From Gammaproteobacteria bacterium (GTDB taxonomy: Bacteria; Pseudomonadota; Gammaproteobacteria; Eutrophobiales; Eutrophobiaceae), in contig JACPSH010000057.1 in assembly GCA_016193395.1 (NCBI GenBank), positions 1 to 64,000 of the forward strand: 64,000 bases of DNA, given 5' to 3'. Under the pieces are notes generated by a model. That model saw nothing but the letters and a program-made list of their open reading frames with translations. It was not told the DNA's origin and did no database searches. The position numbers and the translations under genes are program-made. Positions 53,671-62,983 of this stretch are shown in pieces. Numbering within the stretch: position 1 is the stretch's first letter; every line of letters starts with the position of its first letter.

Positions 53671-53698
53671 ATAGTAGCACATGTGGCACGGGTGGAAA
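53671..53698 (-). promoter_or_regulatory. candidate promoter of ffs
   Basis: TTTCCA (53693-53698) and TACTAT (53671-53676) are 16 bases apart on the minus strand, each matching four of six consensus positions. The expected start falls within a few bases of the predicted 5' end of the SRP RNA. Confidence 0.4.
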
Positions 53699-53756
53699 CG
53701 CGCCGCGCCGAGGGCGCGGCCGTGAATCGCGGCCGGGTTTTCTCCATAATGCACGG

Positions 53757-54707
53757 ATGCTAAGAGCATTCAGGATGGTGAACGGCCAGATGGCGGAGCT
53801 CCCCTCCGCCGTTCTGTCCACCGCGGAACTGAGCCAGACCCAATGGATTGACCTGCAGGAGCCCAGCGACGATGAGCGGCTCCGGGTGGAGGCGCTTTTC
53901 CCAGCCAGCCTGCCAGACACGGACGAGGTAGAGGAGATCGAAGCCTCCGCGCGCTATTTCACCGACAACAACGGCATCCACGTGCACTCGTCCTTCCTGT
54001 ACCAATCGGAGGGGAGACACCGGACTGCGACGGTGGCGTTCACGCTGCGACCGGACCAGTTGTTGACGCTCAGGGACGTCGAGCTGCCCGACTTCCGCCT
54101 GTTCCGGATGCGCACGCGCCGCGGACACGTCGTCGCCGATTCTCCGCTCGGCATCATGACGTCGCTGTTCGAACAAAAGGTGGAAAACCTCGCCGACGCC
54201 ATGGAGGACCTGCATCGCGAACTGCAGGACGTGAGCCACATGGTGCTCGAGGACGAGTCCGCATCCATGGAAGAGGCGATCGACGAACTGGCTTACCTCG
54301 AAGACAGCAACGGCAAGATCCGGCTGTGCGTGATGGACACGCAGCGCTCCCTGTCTTTCCTGATGCGCCACATCCGCGAACACGCGGACAAGGTGGAGGT
54401 CTGCCGGGAGGTCCTGCGCGATCTGGACACGCTGCTGGCGCACACGACGTTCCTGTTCGAGAAAATCAACTTCCTCATGGACGCGGCGCAAGGATTCATC
54501 AACATCGAGCAGAACCGGATCATCAAGATCTTCTCCATCGCCGCAGTGGTGTTTCTGCCGCCAACGCTGATCGCCAGCATCTACGGCATGAACTTCATCG
54601 TCATGCCGGAACTGAAATGGGCATTCGGCTACCCCGTGGCCATGGGACTCATGGTGCTGGCCGCACTCGCGCCCTACTGGTATTTCAAACGAAACCACTG
54701 GCTGTGA
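53757..54707 (+). CDS. corA: CorA-family divalent metal transporter
   Basis: Magnesium/cobalt channel of the inner membrane. The 316-residue protein has the soluble alpha/beta domain, a long helical stalk, and two C-terminal spans. The first span contains FLPPTLIASIYGMNF with the signature Gly-Met-Asn; the protein ends YWYFKRNHWL, with the basic tail usual for CorA. The ATG at 53757 gives the normal length. It converges with the tpsB pseudogene. Confidence 0.95.
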   Translation: MLRAFRMVNGQMAELPSAVLSTAELSQTQWIDLQEPSDDERLRVEALFPASLPDTDEVEEIEASARYFTDNNGIHVHSSFLYQSEGRHRTATVAFTLRPDQLLTLRDVELPDFRLFRMRTRRGHVVADSPLGIMTSLFEQKVENLADAMEDLHRELQDVSHMVLEDESASMEEAIDELAYLEDSNGKIRLCVMDTQRSLSFLMRHIREHADKVEVCREVLRDLDTLLAHTTFLFEKINFLMDAAQGFINIEQNRIIKIFSIAAVVFLPPTLIASIYGMNFIVMPELKWAFGYPVAMGLMVLAALAPYWYFKRNHWL

Positions 54708-54715
54708 ACGGCTAA

Positions 54716-55295
54716 TCAGAAGGACCGGCGCGCCGTGAGCAGGAAATGCACGCCGTCGTCCTGTAAATCGTCTCCCGCCGTGGCCACGTCGCGCCGCGGC
54801 GCCGTAAGCGATGCGCTGCTTGAGGAACTCCGGATCGAAATGATGTTCGCCCAGGATCTGCACGCCGGCGAGTCTTCCCTCGACGCACTCGATCGTAATG
54901 ACTCCGCTTGAAACGTCCTGATCGGGGAGAACCGTGCGTGAAGTGGCGTAGCCCGCGTCCCGGTAAAGTTTCGTCAACCGGGCACGCAATTCCTGCAGGT
55001 CAGCATCCGTGATTTTGCGACCTTCGTACTCCATCGCGATCTCCCGCAGACGCCCCGTGTCCATGACCCGATTTCCGACAAAGCGAATCGCGCGGACGTC
55101 CAGCGAGACTGTCGGCGATCCGGGCTTGCGGGTCTCCTCATCCGGCGACGCCGGCACACCGACCTCCGGCTTCTTTTCAGGCGTGTCGAGCCGTGGCAGG
55201 TCCGGCCGCGGGACGGCGGGTTCGCCCACCCGCTCCGTGGGTATTCCGCCCGGCAGAGCCTGGGCATGGACAGGGCCGGCGGCGGGGTTGCGGAA
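54716..55295 (-). pseudogene. decayed second TpsB transporter
   Basis: The frame read down from 55229 has a convincing POTRA domain (VRAIRFVGNRVMDTGRL; LTKLYRDAGYATSRTVLPDQD; ITIECVEGRLAGVQILGEHHF). After RIAYGAA (near 54795) the resemblance stops and that frame continues antisense through corA. In the adjacent frame the sequence AGDDLQDDGVHFLLTARRSF followed by a stop (54716-54718) looks like the last barrel strand of the same protein. About 400 codons of barrel are therefore missing and the ends are joined out of frame. Upstream, ANPAAGPVHAQA-like signal-peptide remains run into an in-frame stop. No TpsA partner is next to it. Confidence 0.8.
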
Positions 55296-55301
55296 TCAGG
55301 G

Positions 55302-55350
55302 CAATAAAAATCCCCGCGGCCGAAGACCTGGGTCTTCAACCGCGGGGATT
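55302..55350 (-). terminator. intrinsic terminator after the acidic protein gene
   Basis: A strong stem on the minus strand: AATCCCCGCGG (complement 55340-55350) pairs across GAAGACC with CCGCGGGGATT (complement 55309-55319). It has a small internal mismatch and a two-base apical gap, and TTTTTATT follows directly. It lies 29 bases after the stop of the gene at 55379-55903. Confidence 0.88.
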
Positions 55351-55378
55351 GGGATAGGGTCAGGCCGGACTCGCCCGC

Positions 55379-55903
55379 TTACCGCATCGACGGACCGGAC
55401 GCGTCGCCACCCACCAGGTGGCCGCCGCTGATCCGCAGCGGGCTGCCGGTTACCGCGGGGGCCGCAGACGCCTCCGCTGCCTCCGGAACCGAAGACAGAA
55501 CGGTGTCTTCGCTTTCGGTCGCAATGGTCAGTTCGGAGTTCGCCGCACCGGCCGCGCCGATCTGCTCGACAACCGTATCGCTCAACCCGCCGTCGGCCGG
55601 AGTGAATTCCACCACCTCGCCGTCAAATGGAATTGCCGTAACATCATGGACGAGAGAACCCTCGCCGTCGTCCATCACGGTGGACGTGTAAACAATCTCG
55701 TCACCGCCCTCGAATTCCAGTACCTCATCACCTTCCAATTCCAGTACCTCATCGCCCGTGCCGACGTCGCCGCCGGTTTCTTCCGGAACGCCCATTGCAT
55801 CGAGGCCACCCGAGTCCAGATCGTCCAGAGCGGTAACGTTTCCGTGCTCGGATTCCGTGCCGTCGTGGTCAGCGTGGACTTGCATTGTGCGGAAGTTGGA
55901 CAC
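55379..55903 (-). CDS. strongly acidic protein with tandem repeat, unknown function
   Basis: I do not recognise this 174-residue protein. It is rich in Asp, Glu, Gly and Val, without signal peptide or membrane span. It has a perfect-length 24-bp tandem duplication (55709-55732 and 55733-55756) giving GDEVLELE/GDEVLEFE. A Gly-rich ending (LRISGGHLVGGDASG) follows. The start is GTG at 55903 or ATG at 55885. A strong terminator after the stop supports a real, transcribed gene. It adjoins a decayed tpsB, so it may belong to a former secretion locus. Confidence 0.6.
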   Translation of the reverse strand: MSNFRTMQVHADHDGTESEHGNVTALDDLDSGGLDAMGVPEETGGDVGTGDEVLELEGDEVLEFEGGDEIVYTSTVMDDGEGSLVHDVTAIPFDGEVVEFTPADGGLSDTVVEQIGAAGAANSELTIATESEDTVLSSVPEAAEASAAPAVTGSPLRISGGHLVGGDASGPSMR

Positions 55904-55959
55904 CAGTCTTCGAATGTTGCATCGACACTACAGGTGATCGCGGTATGTCCCGGCGCTGC

Positions 55960-57327
55960 TCATCCGGCCGCGCGGCCCAGGCGTGAGACAACCAGCGGCG
56001 CCTTCGCGGTCGCCCCTCGTTCCAGCTTATCCACAGGCTGGATTTTTATCGGCGGCACTTGGACGTTCTGTGCCTCCAGCGCCCGATACAGCGCGAGCCG
56101 CAACGCTTCGAATTCCCTGATGTTGCGCGGACCGCACAGATATACGCTCAGTCCGCTTTCGTCCTGCACCACCTGCCAGCCGGCGGTGGGAAACACATCG
56201 AGCACGTCGTGGAACACATTGGGATGGACCGGAACCGGGGCGTGGCCCTCCAAGCGGGCGGGAAACAGGAGCACGTCTTCCGTGCGCCCTTCGATGGCGT
56301 CGATTACTTGAAAGTGGCGTCCGCACTCGCACGGCTCATCCAGCGGCCGCACCATGTCGCTGATCTCGTAGCGGATCAGTGGTTGCACGCGCCGGCGAAA
56401 CACGCTGAGCAGGATGCGATCGCCCGCGGTTCCGGGCGGGACGGCGCGACCTTTGTCGTCGAGGATCTCGATCACCGCCCCATCCTCCAGCAGGTGCTTT
56501 CGGCCCTGTATGCACTCCACCGCGACCGGCGCGTATTCGGTCGTGCCATAGGTGTCGAACATCCGCACACCCCATGCCTCTCTCACGCGCCGTCGCGTTT
56601 CCTCGGGAAGCACTTCGGCGCTGGTCATGACGCTGCCGGGCCGGATGTGCAAACGCCCCGCGATCTGCTCTTCCGCGAGCTGCAACACGACGGAGGGATA
56701 GGCGGCAAGCATCTCGGGCTGCCACTCGTTTAACCGTGTCACCATCTCCGCAACCGGTTGCACCGCATCCAGCCGCAGTTGCGGCAGCAGGCGGCTGGAC
56801 AGCGTGAGACTGATGCGCGCGGAATAATGCCAGGGCACGGTGGAGGCAATCAGCGCGACGCGCGGCAGACCCCAGGGACGCCGGTACACGCCGGCCCAGT
56901 AGAGCGGGCGCGAGATGGAAGCCAGTACGTTGATCCATTCGCTGCCGCTGAAGAGGAACAGCCCGCGCCGCCCGGTCGTCCCGGAGGTGGACAGCACAAC
57001 ATAGCGATCCTGGAACAGGCCGCGCCCGCCATCTCGATCCAGGAAGGCCTCGACCTCCGCAAGACGCACGCCGCGGTCGGTGACGAGGTCATCGAAATTC
57101 TCCATCACGGTGGCCTTCGTCAGGATCGGCAGGTCGGCCAGCGGACGCTGTTCCAGTCCGCGGTGGAAGCGACGGTAGAAGGGCGAACGTTGCAGGACGA
57201 AACGGCGCAATTGCTCCACGCTCCGAGATTGGTGCGCCTCGATGCGCGCGCGCGGCCAGCGGCAACTGCGCTCCAGGACCCAGCGCTCCATCCATACCTG
57301 CAAAGGAAGGATCAGGTTCAAGCCCAT
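55960..57327 (-). CDS. CapK/phenylacetate-CoA ligase-like adenylate-forming enzyme
   Basis: Member of the AMP-binding superfamily in the PaaK/CapK branch. The 455-residue protein has the phosphate-binding motif VLSTSGTTGRRGLFLFS, DTYGTTEYAPVAVEC, and ILLSVFRRRVQPLIRYEISD. A CECGRHF motif follows, and GRTEDVLLF lies near the domain hinge. PaaK proteins activate aromatic acids with CoA; CapK proteins occur in polysaccharide clusters, so the substrate is uncertain. The ATG at 57325-57327 is chosen; upstream frame lacks family resemblance. It stands alone and diverges from the cytochrome gene. Confidence 0.82.
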   Translation of the reverse strand: MGLNLILPLQVWMERWVLERSCRWPRARIEAHQSRSVEQLRRFVLQRSPFYRRFHRGLEQRPLADLPILTKATVMENFDDLVTDRGVRLAEVEAFLDRDGGRGLFQDRYVVLSTSGTTGRRGLFLFSGSEWINVLASISRPLYWAGVYRRPWGLPRVALIASTVPWHYSARISLTLSSRLLPQLRLDAVQPVAEMVTRLNEWQPEMLAAYPSVVLQLAEEQIAGRLHIRPGSVMTSAEVLPEETRRRVREAWGVRMFDTYGTTEYAPVAVECIQGRKHLLEDGAVIEILDDKGRAVPPGTAGDRILLSVFRRRVQPLIRYEISDMVRPLDEPCECGRHFQVIDAIEGRTEDVLLFPARLEGHAPVPVHPNVFHDVLDVFPTAGWQVVQDESGLSVYLCGPRNIREFEALRLALYRALEAQNVQVPPIKIQPVDKLERGATAKAPLVVSRLGRAAG

Positions 57328-57453
57328 GTTCCGGCGGTGTGATATTTCGCGGATCGGCAGGCGCGGCTGATGCGCCTGAGCGCCTTCAATTGTAGCCTGA
57401 GTCCGTGTATGAACTGATCTAGAATGAAACGAATCCAGCAACGGGATGCAATC

Positions 57454-58050
57454 ATGAAAGCACAGGTGCGGTGGTTTGTATGCGCGATGGCCATTGGCTC
57501 CCTCCCGGCCGCATCGGGTGGCCCGACGGATGAATACGAGCTGCTCCAGCCCACGACAATTATGGACGCGCCGGATGCCGCGCCGCAATCCGCCGGTTCA
57601 GCGACAGTCGAACATGGCAAATATATGGTAGAGCTGCTCGGCTGCGGCACCTGCCACACCGACGGCGCGCTGATCGGCATGCCGCGCGCGGACCGACGAC
57701 TGGCCGGCTCGCACATCGGGATCGCTTACAGCGACCCGCTCACGCAAAGCCTCCCCGGCATCGTGTACCCGGCGAACCTGACGCCGGATGTGAAAACCGG
57801 GATCGCATCATGGGCCGCGGAGGACATTGTCCGGGTCATCCGCAGCGGCGTGGATCCCGACGGGCGGCGACACGTGTCGGTGATGCCCTGGCCGGCCTAC
57901 GCGAAACTCTCGGACGAAGACGCGCGCGCCATTGCCACTTACCTGCAGGCGCTGCCGCCGGTGGAACATCTCGTTCCCGAAAACGTCGAACCGGGCATCA
58001 AGGCGACCGCGCCGTTCGTGCATTTTGGCGTATACCGAAGCCGGCGGTAG
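57454..58050 (+). CDS. periplasmic mono-haem cytochrome c
   Basis: A 198-residue exported protein with a signal peptide (VRWFVCAMAIGSLPAASGG) and one haem-binding motif CGTCH. A Met ligand candidate lies in VSVMPWPAY. EHGKYMVELLGCGTCHTDGAL and the late SDEDARAIATYLQALPP are typical of class I cytochromes c found with dehydrogenases. The electron donor is not evident from neighbours. An ATG 30 bases upstream is in frame, but the signal peptide supports 57454. Confidence 0.88.
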   Translation: MKAQVRWFVCAMAIGSLPAASGGPTDEYELLQPTTIMDAPDAAPQSAGSATVEHGKYMVELLGCGTCHTDGALIGMPRADRRLAGSHIGIAYSDPLTQSLPGIVYPANLTPDVKTGIASWAAEDIVRVIRSGVDPDGRRHVSVMPWPAYAKLSDEDARAIATYLQALPPVEHLVPENVEPGIKATAPFVHFGVYRSRR

Positions 58051-58446
58051 ACACGCTGCGGCAAATTCGCCGGAGATCCGCTGAGTGTCCGTCGCCCTGC
58101 CTGGAGTTTCATTGGCGTAGCAACGTTCCAGACCCGCGATTGCCAGCGCAACTCCGGAAAAGCAGTCCATTGCGAATGCGTACTATCGCGCGCTTCGCGA
58201 CTCAGTTGATCCCGACTTTGATTCTGAAAGTTCCTTGGCGATCTTTTCAGCCGCGCCCTGCATGAATCCCTCGACATTCTGACCTGCTGCGATAGCGCCT
58301 CACCCGACAAACAGCCGAAGGAGGGCGTTTCCCGCGGCGTACCTCGTTATCACACCCTTTATCAACAGCGACTTATCCGATGATGGCTCGCGAAGTACTT
58401 CGTCGAACGCTCCCCCTGCGCCGAGGTAAGTCTAGTAGAACTCCCT
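58051..58446. other. gene-poor stretch with possible gene remnant
   Basis: No intact gene is seen in these 396 bases. On the minus strand a short open frame (about 58300 down to the stop at 58183-58185) encodes AAGQNVEGFMQGAAEKIAKE and a short polar end. It looks like a real C-terminal helix rather than a random shadow, but it lacks a start. It may be the tail of a decayed gene. No repeat or clear terminator was found. Confidence 0.3.
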
Positions 58447-61400
58447 CTACTCCGTTTCGAACTCCAGCAGCAGGTCCTTGGCGTCTACGACGTGATCGGG
58501 CCGCGCCAGCACGCGCTTGACGATCCCGTGCCGATCGGCGGTCAGCGCGGTCTGCATCTTCATCGCCTCGATGACGAGCAGCGTGTCGCCCTTACGCACG
58601 CTCTGGCCTGAAGACACTTCCACCGCGACGACCAGCCCTGGCATGGGGGCGGCGACGTGCAGCGGGTTTGCCGGATCGGCCTTTTCCACGGCCCGCTCCG
58701 GCGCCGCGAGGCTGCGATCCTTCACCAGGATCGTCAGCGGCTGGCCGTTCACCTCGAAGAACACGCGACGGATCCCGTCCTCGTCGGGATCGGAACTGGT
58801 AAGGAAACGGATGATGGCCTGGCGGCCGTTCTCCAGGCGCACCACGATCTCCTCGCCAACCTGCATGCCATAAAAGTACACGTGGGTGGCCAGCACGCCG
58901 ACGTCGCCGTAGCGCTTCCGTTGCCGGGCGAATTCCGCGAAGACTTCCGGATACATCAGGCTGGAGGCGAGATCGGTATGGGTGATGTCGTGGCCAAGCT
59001 GCGTGTTCAGCTTTGCCCGGCATTCGTCGAGGTCCACCGCGGGAAGAATGCTTCCCGGCCGGACGGTGATCGGCTTTTCCTTCCCCAGCACTTTCTTCTG
59101 CAGCGCCTTCGGAAACCCGCCGGGCGGTTGACCAAGGTCGCCGCGGAAAAAGCTCACGACGGATTCCGGGAACGAGACATTGACCTTTGGATTGAGTACG
59201 TCCTCGCGTGTCAGGCCGCCGGTCACCATGGCGAGCGCCATGTCGCCCACGACTTTGGATGTCGGCGTAACCTTGATGATGTCACCGAACATCTCATTGA
59301 CTTCCGCATAGGCGCGGGCGAGATCGGACCAGCGCGAATCGACGCCCAGCGATCGCGCCTGCTCGCGCAGGTTGGTGTATTGGCCGCCCGGCATTTCGTG
59401 GACGTAGACATCGGACGTGCCGGAGCGGATATCGGGCGCAAACGCGGCGTACTGCTCGCGCACCTCCTCCCAGTACGCGCTCAGGACCTGGATCGCGCCG
59501 GAGTCGAGGCCCGTGCATCGCGTCGTGTGTTCCAGGGCCGCAACCAGCGACCCCAGGTTCGGCTGCGAGGTGAGCCCGCTCATGCTGTCCATGGCCGCGT
59601 CGAAGACATCTACGCCGGCATCCACCGCGGCCAGCACGGAGGCCGCTGCGATCCCGCTCGTATCATGCGTATGGAAATGCACCGGCAGACCAACCGCCTG
59701 TTTCAAGGCCGAGATCAGGCGCGTGGCGGCGGCCGGCTTGATCAGCCCCGCCATGTCCTTGATCCCGAGGATATGCGCCCCGGCCTGCTCAAGTTGCCGG
59801 GCCAGGCCGACGTAGTACTCCAGGTCATACTTGCTGCGCTTGGGATCGAGGATGTCGCCGGTGTAGCAGATGGCGGCCTCGACGATCTTCCCGGTCTCGC
59901 CGACCGCGTCGATGGCCGGGCGCATGTTCTCGATCCAGTTCAGCGAATCGAAGATGCGGAACACGTCCACGCCGGCCTGCGCCGCTTGCTGGACGAAGAA
60001 TCTGACGACGTTGTCGGGATAGTTCCGATAGCCGACGGCATTGGCCGCGCGCAGGAGCATCTGCTGCATGATGTTCGGCATGGCGGCGGTCAAGTCCGCC
60101 AGCCGCTGCCACGGATCCTCGCGCAGGAAGCGCAGCGCCACGTCGAAAGTCGCGCCGCCCCACGATTCCACCGAGAACAGCGCCGGCACCAGACGCGCGT
60201 AGTGCGGCGCGATCGCGATCATGTCGCGGCTGCGCATGCGGGTCGCGAACAGCGACTGGTGGGCGTCGCGGAACGTCGTGTCCGTGACCTGCGGCGCGGT
60301 CTGCTGTTTCAGCCAGTCGGCCACCGCCCGTGCGCCTCGCTGCCGCAACATCTGTTTCGCGCCCGGGGCCGGAGCCTTGTTCGGCAACGGCGGCACGACC
60401 GGCTCGGCCAGTATGGCCGGCCGGCGACGGCCCTCCATCTCCGGGTTGCCGTTGATGATCACTTCGCCGAGATACTCGAGCAGGTGTTCGACCTCGCCGG
60501 TGCGGTGCGGGAACCGGAACAGATCCGGCGTATCGTCGATGAAGTTCGTATCGTAGTTGCCGCCGCGGAACCCGGGATGATCGAGCAGTTGCTCCAGGAA
60601 TGGCAGGTTGGTCGCCACCCCGCGCACGTGGAATTCGGTAATGGCGCGCAGCATGCGGTTGATGGCCTCGTCCTCCGTGCGTCCATGGGCCGTCACCTTG
60701 ACCAGCAGGCTGTCGTAGTAGCGCGTGATGCGCGCGCCTGAGTAGGCCGTACCGCCATCCAGCCGGATGCCGGGACCCGCTGGACTGCGATAGGCGAGGA
60801 TCTGGCCATAGTCCGGGATGAGATTGTTGTGCGGATCCTCGGTCGTTACCCGGCATTGCAGGGCGTGCCCGTTGATGCCGATCCGGTCCTGCCGCGGCAA
60901 CAGCGCGGACTCGTCGCCGATGCGCGCGCCGGAGGCAATCTGGATCTGCGCCTTGACGATGTCGACGCCGGTGATCTCCTCCGTGACCGTGTGTTCCACC
61001 TGCACGCGTGGATTGACCTCGATGAAGCAGAACTCGCGGCTCGCCGGGTCGAACAGGAATTCCACGGTGCCGGCGTTGTCGAGGCCGGTGCGCCGCGCGA
61101 GTTGCACGGCGAACCCGCAAACCTTCTCGCGTTCCGCCTCCGTCAGGTAAGGGGCGGGCGCGCGTTCCACCATCTTCTGGTGGCGGCGCTGCAACGAACA
61201 ATCGCGTTCGTAGAGGTGCACGACGTTGCCGTGCCGATCGCCGAGGATCTGCACTTCGACGTGCCGCGGCCGCACGATCAATTTTTCGAGATACACCTCC
61301 GGGTTGCCGAAGTAGGCCTGCGCTTCGCTGCGCGCCAGCACCACGGCATCGACCAGGTCCTTGATGTCGCGCACGGCGCGCATGCCGCGGCCGCCACCGC

Positions 61401-61890
61401 CCCAGCTCGCCTTGAGCATCACCGGCAGGCCGAGTGTTTCCGCCATCGCCCGCATTCCCGCCGGGTCTCCCGGCAGCGGTCCCGACGCCGGCACGACCGG
61501 CACGCCGGCTTCTATCGCGGCGGCGCGGGCGTCGATCTTGTGGCCGAGCGTCCGCATGACTTCGGCGTTCGGCCCGATGAAGACGATGCCGGCGTTCCGG
61601 CAGCGTTCCGGAAAATCAGGGTTCTCAGCCAGGAAACCGTACCCCGGATGGATGGCATCGCAATGGGCGCTGACCGCCGCGGCAATGATGTCATCCATGT
61701 CAAGGTAGGCCTCGACCGGGCTCCTGCCGCGCCCGACCTGGTAGGCCTCATCCGCCTTGAAGCGGTGGAGGGAAAGCCGATCCTCCTCGGAGAAGATGGC
61801 GACCGCGGGAATACGTAACTCACTTGCCGCGCGCATCACGCGGATCGCGATTTCGCCGCGATTGGCGACCAGGATCTTACGGAACGGCAT
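58447..61890 (-). CDS. pyc: pyruvate carboxylase
   Basis: Single-chain biotin enzyme making oxaloacetate from pyruvate and bicarbonate. The 1147-residue protein has the biotin-carboxylase domain (about 1-450: ILVANRGEIAIRVMRA, SWGGGGRGMRAV, FIEVNPRVQVEHTVTEE). The carboxyltransferase domain follows (DTTFRDAHQSLFATRMRS, HFHTHDTSGIAAAS). A biotin-carrier domain ends it, with the biotinylated lysine K1111 in VIEAMKMQ. The ATG at 61888-61890 gives the family N-terminus and overlaps the sulfotransferase gene by 14 bp. Supplies oxaloacetate to the TCA cycle. Confidence 0.97.
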   Translation of the reverse strand: MPFRKILVANRGEIAIRVMRAASELRIPAVAIFSEEDRLSLHRFKADEAYQVGRGRSPVEAYLDMDDIIAAAVSAHCDAIHPGYGFLAENPDFPERCRNAGIVFIGPNAEVMRTLGHKIDARAAAIEAGVPVVPASGPLPGDPAGMRAMAETLGLPVMLKASWGGGGRGMRAVRDIKDLVDAVVLARSEAQAYFGNPEVYLEKLIVRPRHVEVQILGDRHGNVVHLYERDCSLQRRHQKMVERAPAPYLTEAEREKVCGFAVQLARRTGLDNAGTVEFLFDPASREFCFIEVNPRVQVEHTVTEEITGVDIVKAQIQIASGARIGDESALLPRQDRIGINGHALQCRVTTEDPHNNLIPDYGQILAYRSPAGPGIRLDGGTAYSGARITRYYDSLLVKVTAHGRTEDEAINRMLRAITEFHVRGVATNLPFLEQLLDHPGFRGGNYDTNFIDDTPDLFRFPHRTGEVEHLLEYLGEVIINGNPEMEGRRRPAILAEPVVPPLPNKAPAPGAKQMLRQRGARAVADWLKQQTAPQVTDTTFRDAHQSLFATRMRSRDMIAIAPHYARLVPALFSVESWGGATFDVALRFLREDPWQRLADLTAAMPNIMQQMLLRAANAVGYRNYPDNVVRFFVQQAAQAGVDVFRIFDSLNWIENMRPAIDAVGETGKIVEAAICYTGDILDPKRSKYDLEYYVGLARQLEQAGAHILGIKDMAGLIKPAAATRLISALKQAVGLPVHFHTHDTSGIAAASVLAAVDAGVDVFDAAMDSMSGLTSQPNLGSLVAALEHTTRCTGLDSGAIQVLSAYWEEVREQYAAFAPDIRSGTSDVYVHEMPGGQYTNLREQARSLGVDSRWSDLARAYAEVNEMFGDIIKVTPTSKVVGDMALAMVTGGLTREDVLNPKVNVSFPESVVSFFRGDLGQPPGGFPKALQKKVLGKEKPITVRPGSILPAVDLDECRAKLNTQLGHDITHTDLASSLMYPEVFAEFARQRKRYGDVGVLATHVYFYGMQVGEEIVVRLENGRQAIIRFLTSSDPDEDGIRRVFFEVNGQPLTILVKDRSLAAPERAVEKADPANPLHVAAPMPGLVVAVEVSSGQSVRKGDTLLVIEAMKMQTALTADRHGIVKRVLARPDHVVDAKDLLLEFETE

Positions 61891-62515
61891 TTCGAGACAC
61901 CGGTGGGCGCGCAATCCACTCTTCCGTGGTGTTGCGGATCGGGAACGGTTCGTCCGGCATGCTGACGCCCAGAAATGCGCAGAGCGGCGCCCATCCCTGT
62001 TCCGGATTGAACGCCAACAGCCGGTCCACGGGAATCGTGCGCATGACCTCTTCATTATGGCGGTTATAGACGGCGATCGCGTGGTCGCGGTCGCGACCGT
62101 GGCCGTCGAAGGTCGTGATAAACAACCGCGCGACCATATCGCGCAGGTCCGGATCGCAACCGTCTCCGAGAAACTGGTCCAGGTGCGCCTTCGAGAAAAT
62201 CGTCCTCTGCGCGCTTTCAAACCAGCGGTCGGGATCGCGCATCGAAAGGATCACTTTCGCTTCCGGAAAGTGGGCGGCGAGTTCGCGCCAGTAGCTGCAG
62301 GCGGGGAAATCCACCGTCGAGGCATAACCCTCGAAGATGCGATCCCAGTCCGGTTGTTCGCCGCGCGCGATCCGCGCCCAATATGCCACGTTCCGGGGAT
62401 TCGGCATGACTTCCATCATGTGGTAACACGGCCCGAAACCCAGCCATTCGAGCGCAAACTTCAGCGATGCCGTCCCCGTGCGGCCAAATCCGGCACCAAT
62501 CAGTTTGAGCGCCAT
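61877..62515 (-). CDS. sulfotransferase-family protein
   Basis: A 212-residue P-loop enzyme. GAGFGRTGTASLKFALEWLG near the N-terminus is the 5'-phosphosulfate-binding loop. VILSMRDPDRWFESAQRTI is the 3'-phosphate-binding region, and PEQGWAPLCAFLGVSMPDEPFP is the usual C-terminal pattern of this small family (Sulfotransfer_4 type). It would transfer sulfate from PAPS, substrate unknown. Its end overlaps pyc by 14 bp, so the two are coupled. Confidence 0.88.
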   Translation of the reverse strand: MALKLIGAGFGRTGTASLKFALEWLGFGPCYHMMEVMPNPRNVAYWARIARGEQPDWDRIFEGYASTVDFPACSYWRELAAHFPEAKVILSMRDPDRWFESAQRTIFSKAHLDQFLGDGCDPDLRDMVARLFITTFDGHGRDRDHAIAVYNRHNEEVMRTIPVDRLLAFNPEQGWAPLCAFLGVSMPDEPFPIRNTTEEWIARPPVSRNAVP

Positions 62516-62558
62516 CTTTCCGCAGGAATCGAAGGGGTGCCGGGCGCAAAGTCAGGCC

Positions 62559-62954
62559 TCAGGCGGCCGCGGTCGCCTCGATTTCCACCAGCACATCGGG
62601 ATGGTAGAGGCTGGCGACGCCGAGCAGGGTTGACGCCGACCTGCAGCGCTCGCGGTTCAGGCGTTCCGCGAGGGCTGGTCCCGCCTTCACGAACGCGGCC
62701 ACGTCGGTCGTGTAGTAGTTCAGCCGCACCACGTCGGAGAGCCCGAGCCCGGCACCCTTGAGCACGGTTGTCACATTGTCCAGCGCCCGATTGAGTTGCG
62801 CCTGCATGTCGCCCGGATGCAGGGGCTTGCCGTCGGCATCCGCGGCGACCTGCCCGGAGCAATAGACGACACGACCCGCGCCGGAGATCTCATTGGCCTG
62901 CACGAACCCGTACTTATCCTGCCATTTCCAGGGATTGACGATCTTCCTCTGCAT
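62559..62954 (-). CDS. RidA-family protein
   Basis: A 131-residue member of the RidA/YjgF family of trimeric enamine/imine deaminases. It has RVVYCSGQVAADADGKPLHPGDM, LDNVTTVLKGAGLGLSDVVRLN and YTTDV. The substrate-binding arginine lies in CRSAST and the glutamate in VEIEATA. Several RidA subfamilies work in specific degradation pathways. Its place between a LigJ-like hydratase and the sulfotransferase suggests such a role. Confidence 0.9.
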   Translation of the reverse strand: MQRKIVNPWKWQDKYGFVQANEISGAGRVVYCSGQVAADADGKPLHPGDMQAQLNRALDNVTTVLKGAGLGLSDVVRLNYYTTDVAAFVKAGPALAERLNRERCRSASTLLGVASLYHPDVLVEIEATAAA

Positions 62955-62983
62955 GACTGAACCTCCCCTCCTCCCGGTATGAA

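Noticed and set aside
53760-54715. Continuation of the POTRA-bearing minus-strand frame across corA
   Set aside because: After about residue 145 the translation is purely antisense to corA and has no TpsB-like content, so only the part from 54716 up was kept, as a pseudogene.
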